Source: Bacilli bacterium (GTDB lineage Bacteria > Bacillota_I > Bacilli_A > RF39 > UBA660). From it: 15,116 nt of DNA. How positions within the stretch are numbered: position 1 is the stretch's first letter; every line of letters starts with the position of its first letter. A model generated the notes under the pieces. That model was not told the origin of the DNA, did no database searches, and saw only the letters and a program-made list of their open reading frames with translations. The position numbers were made by a program, and so were the translations under genes. Of this stretch, positions 6,845 to 14,534 are shown piece by piece. Where the stretch lies: positions 1 through 15,116 of the forward strand of contig CAAHEM010000113.1 in the NCBI GenBank assembly GCA_900772435.1, written 5' to 3'.

Positions 6845-6853
6845 TTCTTCCAC
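6763..6853 (-). promoter_or_regulatory. Long-range leader RNA helix covering the leader ORF start codon
   Basis: RNA 6853-6834 can pair with 6783-6763: 8 bp, a one-base mismatch, 2 bp, a bulged A, and 9 bp, including three G-U pairs. It spans the bases between Shine-Dalgarno and ATG, the ATG itself, and codons 2-4, pairing with codons 21-28, and closes a loop of about 50 nt that holds the antiterminator segment. Read by eye, not folded computationally. Confidence 0.45.
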
Positions 6854-6877
6854 TCCTTTCTCTTTAAATTCAACAAA

Positions 6878-6906
6878 AATATACCATAAATATTCTTTTA
6901 AGTCAA
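6878..6906 (-). promoter_or_regulatory. Sigma-A promoter of the leader/ABC exporter transcript
   Basis: Minus strand TTGACT (6901-6906), exactly 17 nt, TATATT (6878-6883). The -35 begins 1 nt after the upstream gene's stop codon, and no terminator separates them, so readthrough from that gene could also enter the leader. Transcription start predicted near 6871. Confidence 0.8.
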
Positions 6907-6907
6907 T

Positions 6908-7594
6908 CTAACTACAAAAATCATCGAAGTGTACTTTTAAATTTTCGTTATTTATATCTATATATGTACAATTATTTTTTTCATTTATTGTATTCTTAAT
7001 ATGTTCTAAAGTACATTTTACTTCTTCATAGTCTTCACCATGACATTTAGTAAACTCATTTAAATATTTTTCATCAGTATATCCATTTTTATCAAGACTT
7101 TCTGTAGCAGTTATAATTTTATCATTCTTTATATCATAGAAATAATTATAATAAAAAGAAGTTAGCGTATTACTTAATGAATTTGTTTTAACAATAATTA
7201 AAATATAAACAATATCATTTTTAATAAGTGATTTATAACTAACGTTTAAATCAGTATTTTCATTTGTACTATATCCAAGAATAACAACTGATTTATTCAT
7301 AACTTCATCCAAAATTTCTTTATTTAAAGTTTCAACATTAACTTTTCCACCAATAATTTTAGGAAGAGTTATCTTAATCTTGTCGGTTGAACTCAAACCA
7401 AAATACTGAGGAGAAATACTTGTGGCATCAATTACACTAACCTCACTATTTATATTTGCCTCATTAGTGCTTTCACACTTTGGACAACTAACGTCTTTTG
7501 TTTTATGCCACATATAACCAAACCCACACGCAACACATAATAAAACTACTAATAATATAATTAATATTACATTAACTCTTTTTCCATTTTCCAT
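6908..7594 (-). CDS. Membrane-anchored extracytoplasmic protein of unknown function
   Basis: A short basic N-terminus, then one transmembrane helix or uncleaved signal anchor (about residues 8-28, VILIILLVVLLCVACGFGYMW), then about 195 extracytoplasmic residues. I do not recognise the family. The segment KIKITLPKIIGGKVNVETLNKEIL faintly recalls the DUF4163/RsiV type of exported domain, but this is weak. The ectodomain is unusually cysteine-rich: CPKC just after the membrane, two more around residues 185-195, one in NNCTYID, and one two residues from the end. Shine-Dalgarno GAGG lies 6 nt before the ATG. It is divergent from the M48 protease across a 96-base AT-rich gap, in which I found no convincing promoter pair. 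Confidence 0.7.
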   Translation of the reverse strand: MENGKRVNVILIILLVVLLCVACGFGYMWHKTKDVSCPKCESTNEANINSEVSVIDATSISPQYFGLSSTDKIKITLPKIIGGKVNVETLNKEILDEVMNKSVVILGYSTNENTDLNVSYKSLIKNDIVYILIIVKTNSLSNTLTSFYYNYFYDIKNDKIITATESLDKNGYTDEKYLNEFTKCHGEDYEEVKCTLEHIKNTINEKNNCTYIDINNENLKVHFDDFCS

Positions 7595-7690
7595 ACTACA
7601 CCTCTATTTTATAATAACATATTTTTTTAATAACAAAAATAGTTTTTTTAAAATTATTTATATGATAAAATTATGATAAGGAAGTGATAT

Positions 7691-9259
7691 ATGAAAAAAA
7701 GTTTAGTTGGAATATCTATATTAACAATAACATGTTTATATGGACTCCTAAGTGCTGTAATAATATTAATAGCTATTTTAACAGGCCAAGATATTGGAAT
7801 AGCTATTTATATTAGTATTGCAATAATAATAATTCAATTTTTAATTGCACCTTGGTTAACAGACATAACAATGAGATTGTTCTACAAAGCTAAATTTGGT
7901 GAACAAATACCAGATTACTTAAAAGAATTTATCGATAGTATTTGTAAAAAATACAATATGAAATATCCTAAGATTGGTATTATTCATGATGGAGCACCTA
8001 ATGCATTTACTTATGGTAGATTTAAAAATGATGCTAGAATTGTACTAACTGACGGAATATTTAATTTATTAACTGAAGATGAAGTTAAAGCAGTAGTTGC
8101 TCATGAACTTGGTCATGTAGTTCACTATGATATGTTAATAATGACAGCAGTACAAATAGTACCTTTAATATTCTACGCTATATATGAAGCAGCAACCGAT
8201 ATGGATGCAGATGATAGTGATAATGCTAAAGCCAAAGTTTTAATTTCAGCAATCGCATATATTCTTTATATAATAAGTCAATACTTAATATTATGGTTAT
8301 CAAGAACAAGAGAATATAAAGCAGATGCATTCTCAGTAGATGAAACCAAAAAACCATCATCTCTTGCTGAAGCACTAGTTAAAATAGGTTTTGGATTAAG
8401 TACTACACCAAAAAATACAAAACATAGTGTATCTAAAAATAACGCACTTGGAATATTTGATGTAAAAGAATCTAAATCAATGACAGTATGTAGCCTTGAA
8501 AATGGAAAAGTTTCAAAAGATAAAATAAAAAACGCTATGAAATGGGAATTATGGAATCCATGGGCAAAATGGTATGAATTAAATTCTACCCACCCATTAA
8601 TTTCTAAAAGATTAGAAGCAATCTCATTATTAGCTCCAAATTACAATGAAGAACCATATATTAAATTTGATTTAGTAAAACCTGAATCATATGTAGATGA
8701 CTTCATTATGGAATTAATGATACTTTGCTTACCAACTATAGCATTAATAATAACAATTATACTTGCTTGTTATCTTAAAGATAGCAGTAGACTTATAGTA
8801 TTACTTGGAGGAATTACTACATTAACATTGTCATTTATTAAATTTAAATTAAGACACAAAAGTGGTTATACTAAAACAACAGTAAGTAACCTTTTAGGAG
8901 AAGTTAAAGTATCAGATGTAACAAGCATACCTTGTGAATTAAAAGGAACAATAATCGGACGTGGTAATCCTGGATGCATATTTAGTGAAGACTTCGTTAT
9001 TAAAGATGAAACAGGTATTATATTCTTAGATTATAATCAACCTCTTTATATAATTAACAAAGTATTCGCGCTATTCAAACTACCACAAAACTTTGATAAA
9101 GAAATCACAATAAAAGGATGGTATCGTAGAAGTCCAGTACCATATGTAGAAATATATGAAATGACAATAGATGGTAAAACTAAAAAGATATGGACTTATA
9201 GTTTACAAATAGCATTATACATAATACTATTAATCCTATTATTACTTTTAGTGATATAA
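7691..9259 (+). CDS. M48-family (HtpX-like) membrane zinc metalloprotease with C-terminal extension
   Basis: Two hydrophobic helices (about residues 4-30 and 35-55) precede the protease domain. HELGH at 138-142 gives two zinc ligands and the catalytic Glu139; Glu208 in SRTREYKADAF is the expected third ligand, followed by the typical STHPLISKRLEAI. A hydrophobic stretch between them (about 182-203) places the site at the membrane. The C-terminal half adds one or two helices (about 340-380), a soluble mostly beta domain with GTIIGRGNPGCIFSEDFV and DETGIIFLDY, and a last helix at the extreme C-terminus. That makes it about 230 residues longer than HtpX itself; such extended M48 proteins appear to be a known subtype. 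Likely role: membrane protein quality control or peptide processing. Shine-Dalgarno AAGGAAG lies 6 nt upstream of the ATG. Confidence 0.85.
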   Translation: MKKSLVGISILTITCLYGLLSAVIILIAILTGQDIGIAIYISIAIIIIQFLIAPWLTDITMRLFYKAKFGEQIPDYLKEFIDSICKKYNMKYPKIGIIHDGAPNAFTYGRFKNDARIVLTDGIFNLLTEDEVKAVVAHELGHVVHYDMLIMTAVQIVPLIFYAIYEAATDMDADDSDNAKAKVLISAIAYILYIISQYLILWLSRTREYKADAFSVDETKKPSSLAEALVKIGFGLSTTPKNTKHSVSKNNALGIFDVKESKSMTVCSLENGKVSKDKIKNAMKWELWNPWAKWYELNSTHPLISKRLEAISLLAPNYNEEPYIKFDLVKPESYVDDFIMELMILCLPTIALIITIILACYLKDSSRLIVLLGGITTLTLSFIKFKLRHKSGYTKTTVSNLLGEVKVSDVTSIPCELKGTIIGRGNPGCIFSEDFVIKDETGIIFLDYNQPLYIINKVFALFKLPQNFDKEITIKGWYRRSPVPYVEIYEMTIDGKTKKIWTYSLQIALYIILLILLLLLVI

Positions 9260-9286
9260 AAAAAGATTTCAAAAGAAATCTTTTTT
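9258..9286. terminator. Bidirectional terminator between convergent genes
   Basis: A 12-bp perfect stem AAAAAAGATTTC / GAAATCTTTTTT with an AAAA loop (9271-9274). It ends in T's on both strands, serving the M48 gene (stop 9257-9259) and the convergent metallophosphoesterase gene (stop 9285-9287). Confidence 0.9.
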
Positions 9287-10358
9287 ATTTTATATTTAGA
9301 ATTACATATTCACTATGATGATCTGTTCTAATTGGAATTCCCCATCCAGCTATACCAGAAGTAACTACTTTATTAAAGTTTCCATCTTTTTCATATCCAA
9401 ATACCATATCAGAGGTTTTAAATATCTCTTGGAATAATTTTGCTGGGAATATTTGACCAGCATGAGTGTGACCACTAAGTACTAGGTCTACTCCACTATC
9501 TTTAACATTTTGATAATCCATTGGTATATGAGCAAGTACTATTTTATAGTCATCATTATTTACACTACTAACAAGTTCACTCATACTCTTCTTATAGCCA
9601 TTACTTCTACCTATTATAGTAAGTTCATCATTAATTCTATAACTAGAATCTTCTAAAATATTAATACCGTTTCCAATTATATTATTTCTAAGTATTTCTT
9701 TACTATAATTCTTTTCATTACTATAAATATTCTCATCATGATTACCATAACTATAGAATATACCATAATTAGTTTTAAATTTACCGAGTATCTCAAAGCA
9801 TTCTTTCATTCCATCTAATGTTGTACTTTCATCAACTATATCACCTACTAAAAATACAAAATCAGGATTTAATTCATTTATTTCATCTACTACTTTTTGT
9901 AATCCTTCACCTTTTAAAGCAAGTCCATAATGTAAATCAGTTATTAATATACCCTTATATTTATGACTTAATTTATTATTAGATGAAATATTATAATTAT
10001 TACTTCTAATATCATATATATTATAAATTCCATAAACTACAAATACAAAACTAAATACTGCTGGTATTAATAAATAATACTTCATAAACCATTTATATTT
10101 CTTTAATAATTTATAAAATAACATTACTACTAAATATCCAAGTAATAAATAAAAAATAAAAATTAATAATACTGAAACATATTTATTCATCATACCAACT
10201 ACTAAACTACAATAAAATATTATAATTGATATAACACATAATATATTCTTATTAATCTTAATTTTTAACTTCTCACATACTTTATATAAATACTTATAAA
10301 ATGCAAGTGTTAAAAACATAAAAAATATAAAAAATAAGATTCCTACTACATAAAACAT
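9285..10358 (-). CDS. Membrane-bound metallophosphoesterase (YkuE/YaeI-like)
   Basis: The N-terminal third is hydrophobic, with about four transmembrane helices up to about residue 115. A calcineurin-like phosphoesterase domain follows with every signature (numbering from the ATG at 10370): D145-x-H147 (ITDLHYG), GDIVD (176-180), GNHDE (209-213), a later LAHIPMDY, and GHTHAGQ. These ligate the two metals of the active site. The resemblance is to YkuE/YaeI-like membrane phosphoesterases that act on lipid or envelope phosphodiesters; the substrate is not determined. I prefer the ATG at 10358, which has a GGTGA Shine-Dalgarno 5 nt upstream; the ATG at 10370 has none and lies at the predicted transcription start. 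It is divergent from the germination operon with a gap of about 60 bases. Confidence 0.85.
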   Translation of the reverse strand: MFYVVGILFFIFFMFLTLAFYKYLYKVCEKLKIKINKNILCVISIIIFYCSLVVGMMNKYVSVLLIFIFYLLLGYLVVMLFYKLLKKYKWFMKYYLLIPAVFSFVFVVYGIYNIYDIRSNNYNISSNNKLSHKYKGILITDLHYGLALKGEGLQKVVDEINELNPDFVFLVGDIVDESTTLDGMKECFEILGKFKTNYGIFYSYGNHDENIYSNEKNYSKEILRNNIIGNGINILEDSSYRINDELTIIGRSNGYKKSMSELVSSVNNDDYKIVLAHIPMDYQNVKDSGVDLVLSGHTHAGQIFPAKLFQEIFKTSDMVFGYEKDGNFNKVVTSGIAGWGIPIRTDHHSEYVILNIK

Positions 10359-10374
10359 ATACTTCACCATAACA

Positions 10375-10383
10375 ATTATAACA
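10375..10383 (-). promoter_or_regulatory. Extended -10 promoter of the metallophosphoesterase gene
   Basis: Minus strand TG-T-TATAAT, a perfect -10 (10375-10380) with the upstream TG dinucleotide. No good -35 is seen at 16-18 nt, consistent with an extended -10 promoter. Transcription would start near 10368. Confidence 0.5.
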
Positions 10384-10385
10384 TA

Positions 10386-10414
10386 GTATTTTTATTTTGA
10401 TTAAGTAAATACTA
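10386..10414 (+). promoter_or_regulatory. Possible sigma-G-like promoter of the germination operon
   Basis: GTATT (10386-10390), 17 nt, AATACTA (10408-10414), compared with a forespore sigma-G pattern of roughly GYATR and CATNNTA: one mismatch in each. The expected start would coincide with the ATG at 10420. A second AATACTA begins at 10414. A match this short in AT-rich DNA is weak evidence. Confidence 0.3.
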
Positions 10415-10419
10415 ATACT

Positions 10420-11817
10420 ATGAATATAGTAAGTAAACTACAATTCAAAAAAGAATATATGCCAGATCTTCAAATAAAAGAAGTTTCTTTTGGCATAAAT
10501 AAAATTTATATAATAAATATACAAACAGTATCATCAAGTACATTAACCAATGAATTTATTCTTGAATACATATCAAAACGTAGTTTACTTAAAAATGAAA
10601 TAATCTCTTCACTTAAAAAGGATATTCTAAATTATATTCCATCTATTAGTTTTATAGATATTGATTCTAAAGATGTAATGGAATATTTATTTAATGGTTT
10701 TAGTATTATCATTTATCATGATGAATGTATCGCACTAGAAACAAGAGCCGCTCTAGATAGAGGTGTTAATGAACCAACAAGTGAACCTACTATTAAAGGA
10801 CCAAAAGATGCTTTTAATGAAAACTATAATACTAATATAGGTTTAATAAGAAAAAGAATAAAAGATGAAAATCTTTATATAAAAGAATTAACACTTGGAA
10901 CTAGAACTAAAACTAAAGTAAGTATTATGTATATGAATGATATCGTAGATAAAGAATTGTTAAATGAAACAATAGAAAAAATAAGTAATATCAGCAGTGA
11001 TAAAGTACTAGATACTTACTATATAAAAAGTTTAATAAATAATGAAAATAAATCATCATTTCCATCTATTAAATCAACAGAAAAACCAGATACCATAGCA
11101 AAAAGTCTTATGGAAGGAAAAATATGTATAGTATCAGAAAACTCATGTAATGCTCTTATAATACCAACATTCTTTATAGATTATTTTCATAATGATGAAG
11201 ATATTTATCAAAAAAGTTTATACGTAGAATTCGTAAAATTTATAAGAATAATTGCCCTATTCATCACCATTTTTGCTCCATCTATTTATCTTGCAATTAT
11301 TACATATGATCAACAAATATTGCCTACTAGTTTACTTATAAACTTCTCTCTTCAAAGGGCAAGCGTACCATTCCCAGCATTAATTGAAGCATTCTCATTA
11401 ATGTTTACGTTCGAATTACTTTATGAGGGAGATGCATTAACTCCTTCATCAAGAGGTACGTCTCTTTCAATATTAGGAGCACTGGTTTTAGGAGATGCTG
11501 CAGTAAGTGCGGGTATTGTTTCACCTATTATGGTTATCCTAGTAGCAGTAACAGCAATCTCATCAATATTCTTTGTTTACTATGACTTCCAATCATTCAT
11601 AAGACTCTATAGATATAGTTTAATGATACTCTCTTCAATATTTGGAATAATCGGAGTACTATTTGGTTTCATATTCATAATAACTAACTTATGTAATATA
11701 AAATCATTCGGAAAACCATTTATGTATCCAATAAGTCCTAAATTAAATATTAAAAATAGAAAAACATTAATTAAAAAAGGACTACTACCACAAAATAGTA
11801 ATAAAGGAGAATCATGA
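10420..11817 (+). CDS. Spore germinant receptor subunit A (GerA/GerKA family)
   Basis: A soluble N-terminal region of about 270 residues, then a membrane domain of about five helices. The family hallmark is unmistakable: FIRIIALFITIFAPSIYLA, then ASVPFPALIEAFSLMFTFEL, the loop with TPSSRGTSLSILGALVLGDAAVSAGIVSPIM, and a closing hydrophobic region. Length (465) is close to Bacillus GerAA (about 480). It is the largest subunit of an inner-membrane receptor that senses germinants such as amino acids or sugars in dormant spores. The start is uncertain: the ATG at 10420 has no Shine-Dalgarno, nor does the next in-frame ATG (10459) have more than a weak A-rich one, unlike almost every other gene here; leaderless translation is possible. 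It is first in a three-gene operon. Confidence 0.93.
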   Translation: MNIVSKLQFKKEYMPDLQIKEVSFGINKIYIINIQTVSSSTLTNEFILEYISKRSLLKNEIISSLKKDILNYIPSISFIDIDSKDVMEYLFNGFSIIIYHDECIALETRAALDRGVNEPTSEPTIKGPKDAFNENYNTNIGLIRKRIKDENLYIKELTLGTRTKTKVSIMYMNDIVDKELLNETIEKISNISSDKVLDTYYIKSLINNENKSSFPSIKSTEKPDTIAKSLMEGKICIVSENSCNALIIPTFFIDYFHNDEDIYQKSLYVEFVKFIRIIALFITIFAPSIYLAIITYDQQILPTSLLINFSLQRASVPFPALIEAFSLMFTFELLYEGDALTPSSRGTSLSILGALVLGDAAVSAGIVSPIMVILVAVTAISSIFFVYYDFQSFIRLYRYSLMILSSIFGIIGVLFGFIFIITNLCNIKSFGKPFMYPISPKLNIKNRKTLIKKGLLPQNSNKGES

Positions 11818-12881
11818 AAAAAATAATAATACTTTTTATATTAATATTATCACTTACTGGATGTAAAGATTATGTAGAAATAAATGATCTAGCTATATTA
11901 ACAGGCATAGTAATAGATTACAAAGATAATATGTATGAAGTAACTGCTCAACTAATAGTTAATGATAAAGATAGTAATATTGAAGTATTTAAAACTACAT
12001 CTAATTCTATAAATGAAGCAATCGCAGAACTATCAAAACTAAGTAACAAAGAAATATTTATTTCACACTTAAAAGTATTAATCGTAACAGACACAGTAAT
12101 AAAAGAAAATATAGACTTTAAAGATTATTTCCTAAGAAGTTCTAAATCAAAGATGAACTTTTATGTTTATGTAATTAATAATGAAATAAGTGAAAAAGTA
12201 TTAAATGTTTACAAAAAAAATGATGGATCGTCTATATATCTAGAAAAGATGATGAAGTTTAATCAAAATATATTTTCTTCATCTACTCCATTAAAATTTT
12301 CTGATTATGCATACTACACTTATGAAAAAGGTTATAACTTAATTTACCCTAAAATAAAAATAGTTAAGAATAATAACAAAGAAGTATTATATTTATCTAA
12401 TCTAACAACATTTAAAGATGATAACGAAATAGAGTTATCAGAAAATGAATCTATATTTTATAATATAGTATCCAATAAAGCTATAAAAGCAACAGTTACT
12501 ATTAAGTGTGATGATAATAATTTTTCAGTAGAATTACAAGATATAAAAACTAAATATAAATGGAAAAATAATAAATTTACTATATCTAATAAAACAAACT
12601 CTAAAGTTATAGATTATAAATGTAAATACGATTTAACTAAAAAAGAATCAATAGAAAAATTAAATAAATTAACTAGTAATTATATTAAAGATAATATAAA
12701 CAACTTATTAACATTTATAAAAGATAATAATGAAGATGTAATTGGAATAGGAAACTATATTTATAAACATGATAAAAATTATTTTAAGGATAAAAATAAA
12801 TGGAAGAATTATTTAAATAACATAGAATTTAAAATAGATACTAAAACAAATATTACTTCTATAGGAGAAATAAAGAAATGA
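11814..12881 (+). CDS. Spore germinant receptor lipoprotein subunit C (Ger(x)C family)
   Basis: A lipoprotein signal peptide of 16 residues ends in a lipobox LTGC with the lipidated Cys17. It is followed by the family motif EINDLAILTGIVIDY, matching the EINDLAI(V) segment of GerAC-type proteins, and by a C-terminal domain ending near residue 345. Length (355) is close to the family norm of about 370. The subunit is expected on the outer face of the inner spore membrane, and in Bacillus is needed for receptor function. It overlaps the A subunit by four bases (ATGA) and has its own AAAGGAG Shine-Dalgarno, so translation is probably coupled. The middle of the protein is Lys/Asn-rich, as expected from the base composition. 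Confidence 0.92.
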   Translation: MKKIIILFILILSLTGCKDYVEINDLAILTGIVIDYKDNMYEVTAQLIVNDKDSNIEVFKTTSNSINEAIAELSKLSNKEIFISHLKVLIVTDTVIKENIDFKDYFLRSSKSKMNFYVYVINNEISEKVLNVYKKNDGSSIYLEKMMKFNQNIFSSSTPLKFSDYAYYTYEKGYNLIYPKIKIVKNNNKEVLYLSNLTTFKDDNEIELSENESIFYNIVSNKAIKATVTIKCDDNNFSVELQDIKTKYKWKNNKFTISNKTNSKVIDYKCKYDLTKKESIEKLNKLTSNYIKDNINNLLTFIKDNNEDVIGIGNYIYKHDKNYFKDKNKWKNYLNNIEFKIDTKTNITSIGEIKK

Positions 12882-13978
12882 AAGAATCTAATGAAAAAAT
12901 AAATAGTTTTTCACTAAGTACTTTAGTAATAACTTTAAGTGGAGCTCCATTTTGGGGAATTCTAACTAGTTATTTACTTTATAATTCAAGAGAAGCAACG
13001 CCTATATCTATGATTATTGGTTATCTTTTGGGATTATTAATTTCTAAAGCTATACTAACTCTTAATGATAAACATACTAATTTAATAAGTTCTTTAAAGT
13101 TTAAAAAGATATATGGAAAACCATCAATAATTATAAATTTAATTGTCGCTCTACTCTCTATATTTTTATATATATTCTTGTGTTATAGATTATCTTCGTT
13201 TTTATCAAGTCAATATTTAACTGAAACACCTGATATATATTTTTATCTATTAATACTTGGTTTAACTTTCTATATAGCAAACAAAGGAGTAGAAACATTA
13301 ACTAGAGTATCTATAATATCTATTTTTGTAGCATTCTCTATTTTTATATTTGATTATGCTAACTTAATAAAAGATATTAATATAAATAATTTTCTACCTC
13401 TTATTACAGTAAGCTATAAAAGTATTATAAAGTCATCAATAATTTATGCATTATTTTCATCTATTCCACCAATGTTTGTAATGAGTATTAAAAAGGACGA
13501 TTTAACAGATAAAAAGAATTTTAATAAATTATATTACAAGATGTATACTTTATCATTTATAATTTTATTTATTGCTATAACATTCACAATCGGAGTATTT
13601 GGTATCAACTTAGCTAGCTTATTTGATTATCCATTATATACAGTACTAAAAAAAATAGAAATATTTTCATTTCTAGATTCAATAGAAAACATAAGTGTTA
13701 TGCTTTGGATATTATATTCAATTAATGCAGCCGCTTCAGTATTACTTTGTATATTTAATAATATAAAAGAAGCACTAAATCTAAATAAAAAGAAACAAAC
13801 TTATTTAAAAATAAGTGTTATGCTAATAACACTTATAATAACATTTATATTTTATAATAAACATAATTATATAGAATCATATGACTATGTAAAATACCCA
13901 TTCTATGTAACTTTAACTATGTTAATTATTATATGTTTATCTATAATTATAAATAAAATCAAATTTAAAAGAAGCTAA
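12878..13978 (+). CDS. Spore germinant receptor permease subunit B (GerB, APC superfamily)
   Basis: A 366-residue integral membrane protein with about ten hydrophobic helices, the length and layout of GerAB-type endospore germination permeases. Its assignment rests mainly on position: third gene, overlapping the C subunit by four bases (ATGA), after A and C. The N-terminal segment FSLSTLVITLSGAPFWGILT occupies the place of the first GerAB helix but is divergent, and I see few strongly conserved residues. In this family the permease subunit binds the germinant and the related fold transports amino acids, so divergence here would set ligand choice. The C-terminal end (residues about 310-366) has two further helices. 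The gene ends inside a shared terminator. Confidence 0.82.
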   Translation: MKESNEKINSFSLSTLVITLSGAPFWGILTSYLLYNSREATPISMIIGYLLGLLISKAILTLNDKHTNLISSLKFKKIYGKPSIIINLIVALLSIFLYIFLCYRLSSFLSSQYLTETPDIYFYLLILGLTFYIANKGVETLTRVSIISIFVAFSIFIFDYANLIKDININNFLPLITVSYKSIIKSSIIYALFSSIPPMFVMSIKKDDLTDKKNFNKLYYKMYTLSFIILFIAITFTIGVFGINLASLFDYPLYTVLKKIEIFSFLDSIENISVMLWILYSINAAASVLLCIFNNIKEALNLNKKKQTYLKISVMLITLIITFIFYNKHNYIESYDYVKYPFYVTLTMLIIICLSIIINKIKFKRS

Positions 13979-13994
13979 TCATTTAGCTTCTTTT
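13967..13994. terminator. Bidirectional terminator after the germination operon
   Basis: An 11-bp perfect stem AAAAGAAGCTA / TAGCTTCTTTT with a 6-nt loop. It contains the GerB TAA stop (13976-13978) and abuts the stop of the convergent gene (13993-13995), with T's on both strands. Confidence 0.9.
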
Positions 13995-14493
13995 ATCTTA
14001 CCATTCCAGGTTGTTTCATATGATCTGCTTTGCTTTGAACAAATGCTTCTAAGTCTTCCCTCTTAAATGGTTCCATGATTGTTTCAAAATATCTACCATC
14101 AGGATAGCTTGTTTTTCTTAAAACTTGTTTTCCTTTAAAAGTAAAATAATCAGTAACATCATAAGGCTTCTTCTCTTCAATTGAAGGATGTAAACTTATA
14201 AGTTCACTAGTAACATATACTCTATCTCCAATTTTCTTAATAACACCTTCTAAACATTTATTTTCATTTCCATTAGAAATAGCTCCATTAAACCCAACTT
14301 CACCAGTTTCTAATTTTTTAAGACTCATCATAACAAGGTCATAAGCTGTAGAATCTGGAGTACCAACATTAACTTCACTATCAGTAACTTCTTTAGTATG
14401 TCTGATTATATCAATGTAATAGTCTCCTTCTTCGTCACTTAATCCTTGATATCCAAAATAAGTTTCATATAAAATTCTATCTTCTCTAGTCAT
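13993..14493 (-). CDS. Conserved-looking protein of unknown function downstream of khpA
   Basis: A 166-residue soluble protein with no signal peptide or transmembrane helix. I do not recognise its family. It starts MTREDRILYETYFGYQGLSDEEGDYYIDIIRHTKE, with a middle part rich in Gly and charged residues (GEVGFNGAISNGNENKCLEGVIKKIGDRVYVT) and a later PDGRYFETI, suggesting a small alpha/beta or beta-sandwich domain. Start at ATG 14493, 8 nt after AAAGGGG; the in-frame TTG two codons upstream is only 2 nt from it. In many Bacillota the gene after rpsP-khpA is rimM, and the length is similar, but I see no RimM motifs, so I do not call it that. Its Shine-Dalgarno begins 3-4 nt after a terminator's U-run, so it probably depends on readthrough from rpsP-khpA. 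Confidence 0.75.
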   Translation of the reverse strand: MTREDRILYETYFGYQGLSDEEGDYYIDIIRHTKEVTDSEVNVGTPDSTAYDLVMMSLKKLETGEVGFNGAISNGNENKCLEGVIKKIGDRVYVTSELISLHPSIEEKKPYDVTDYFTFKGKQVLRKTSYPDGRYFETIMEPFKREDLEAFVQSKADHMKQPGMVR

Positions 14494-14508
14494 AAACAAA
14501 TCCCCTTT

Positions 14509-14534
14509 AAAAAAGAAATAGTTTAACTATTTCT
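14509..14534 (-). terminator. Intrinsic terminator or attenuator after khpA
   Basis: Minus strand stem AGAAATAG / CTATTTCT, extendable by two pairs, with a 5-nt loop and a run of T's. It follows the khpA stop immediately and abuts the Shine-Dalgarno of the next gene, so it probably reduces, rather than fully stops, transcription of that gene. Confidence 0.8.

Noticed and set aside
6871..6907. T-box or other known riboswitch in the ABC leader
   Set aside because: The transcribed leader is only about 170 nt with no T-box sequence, specifier stem or other riboswitch core that I can recognise.
7595..7690. Divergent promoters between the unknown membrane protein and the M48 gene
   Set aside because: Several -10-like AT hexamers (for example TG-A-TAAAAT at 7663-7671) exist, but each would start transcription at or inside the Shine-Dalgarno and lacks a good -35.
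13993..14493. Calling the gene after khpA rimM by synteny and length
   Set aside because: None of the RimM sequence features were visible, so position alone is not enough.
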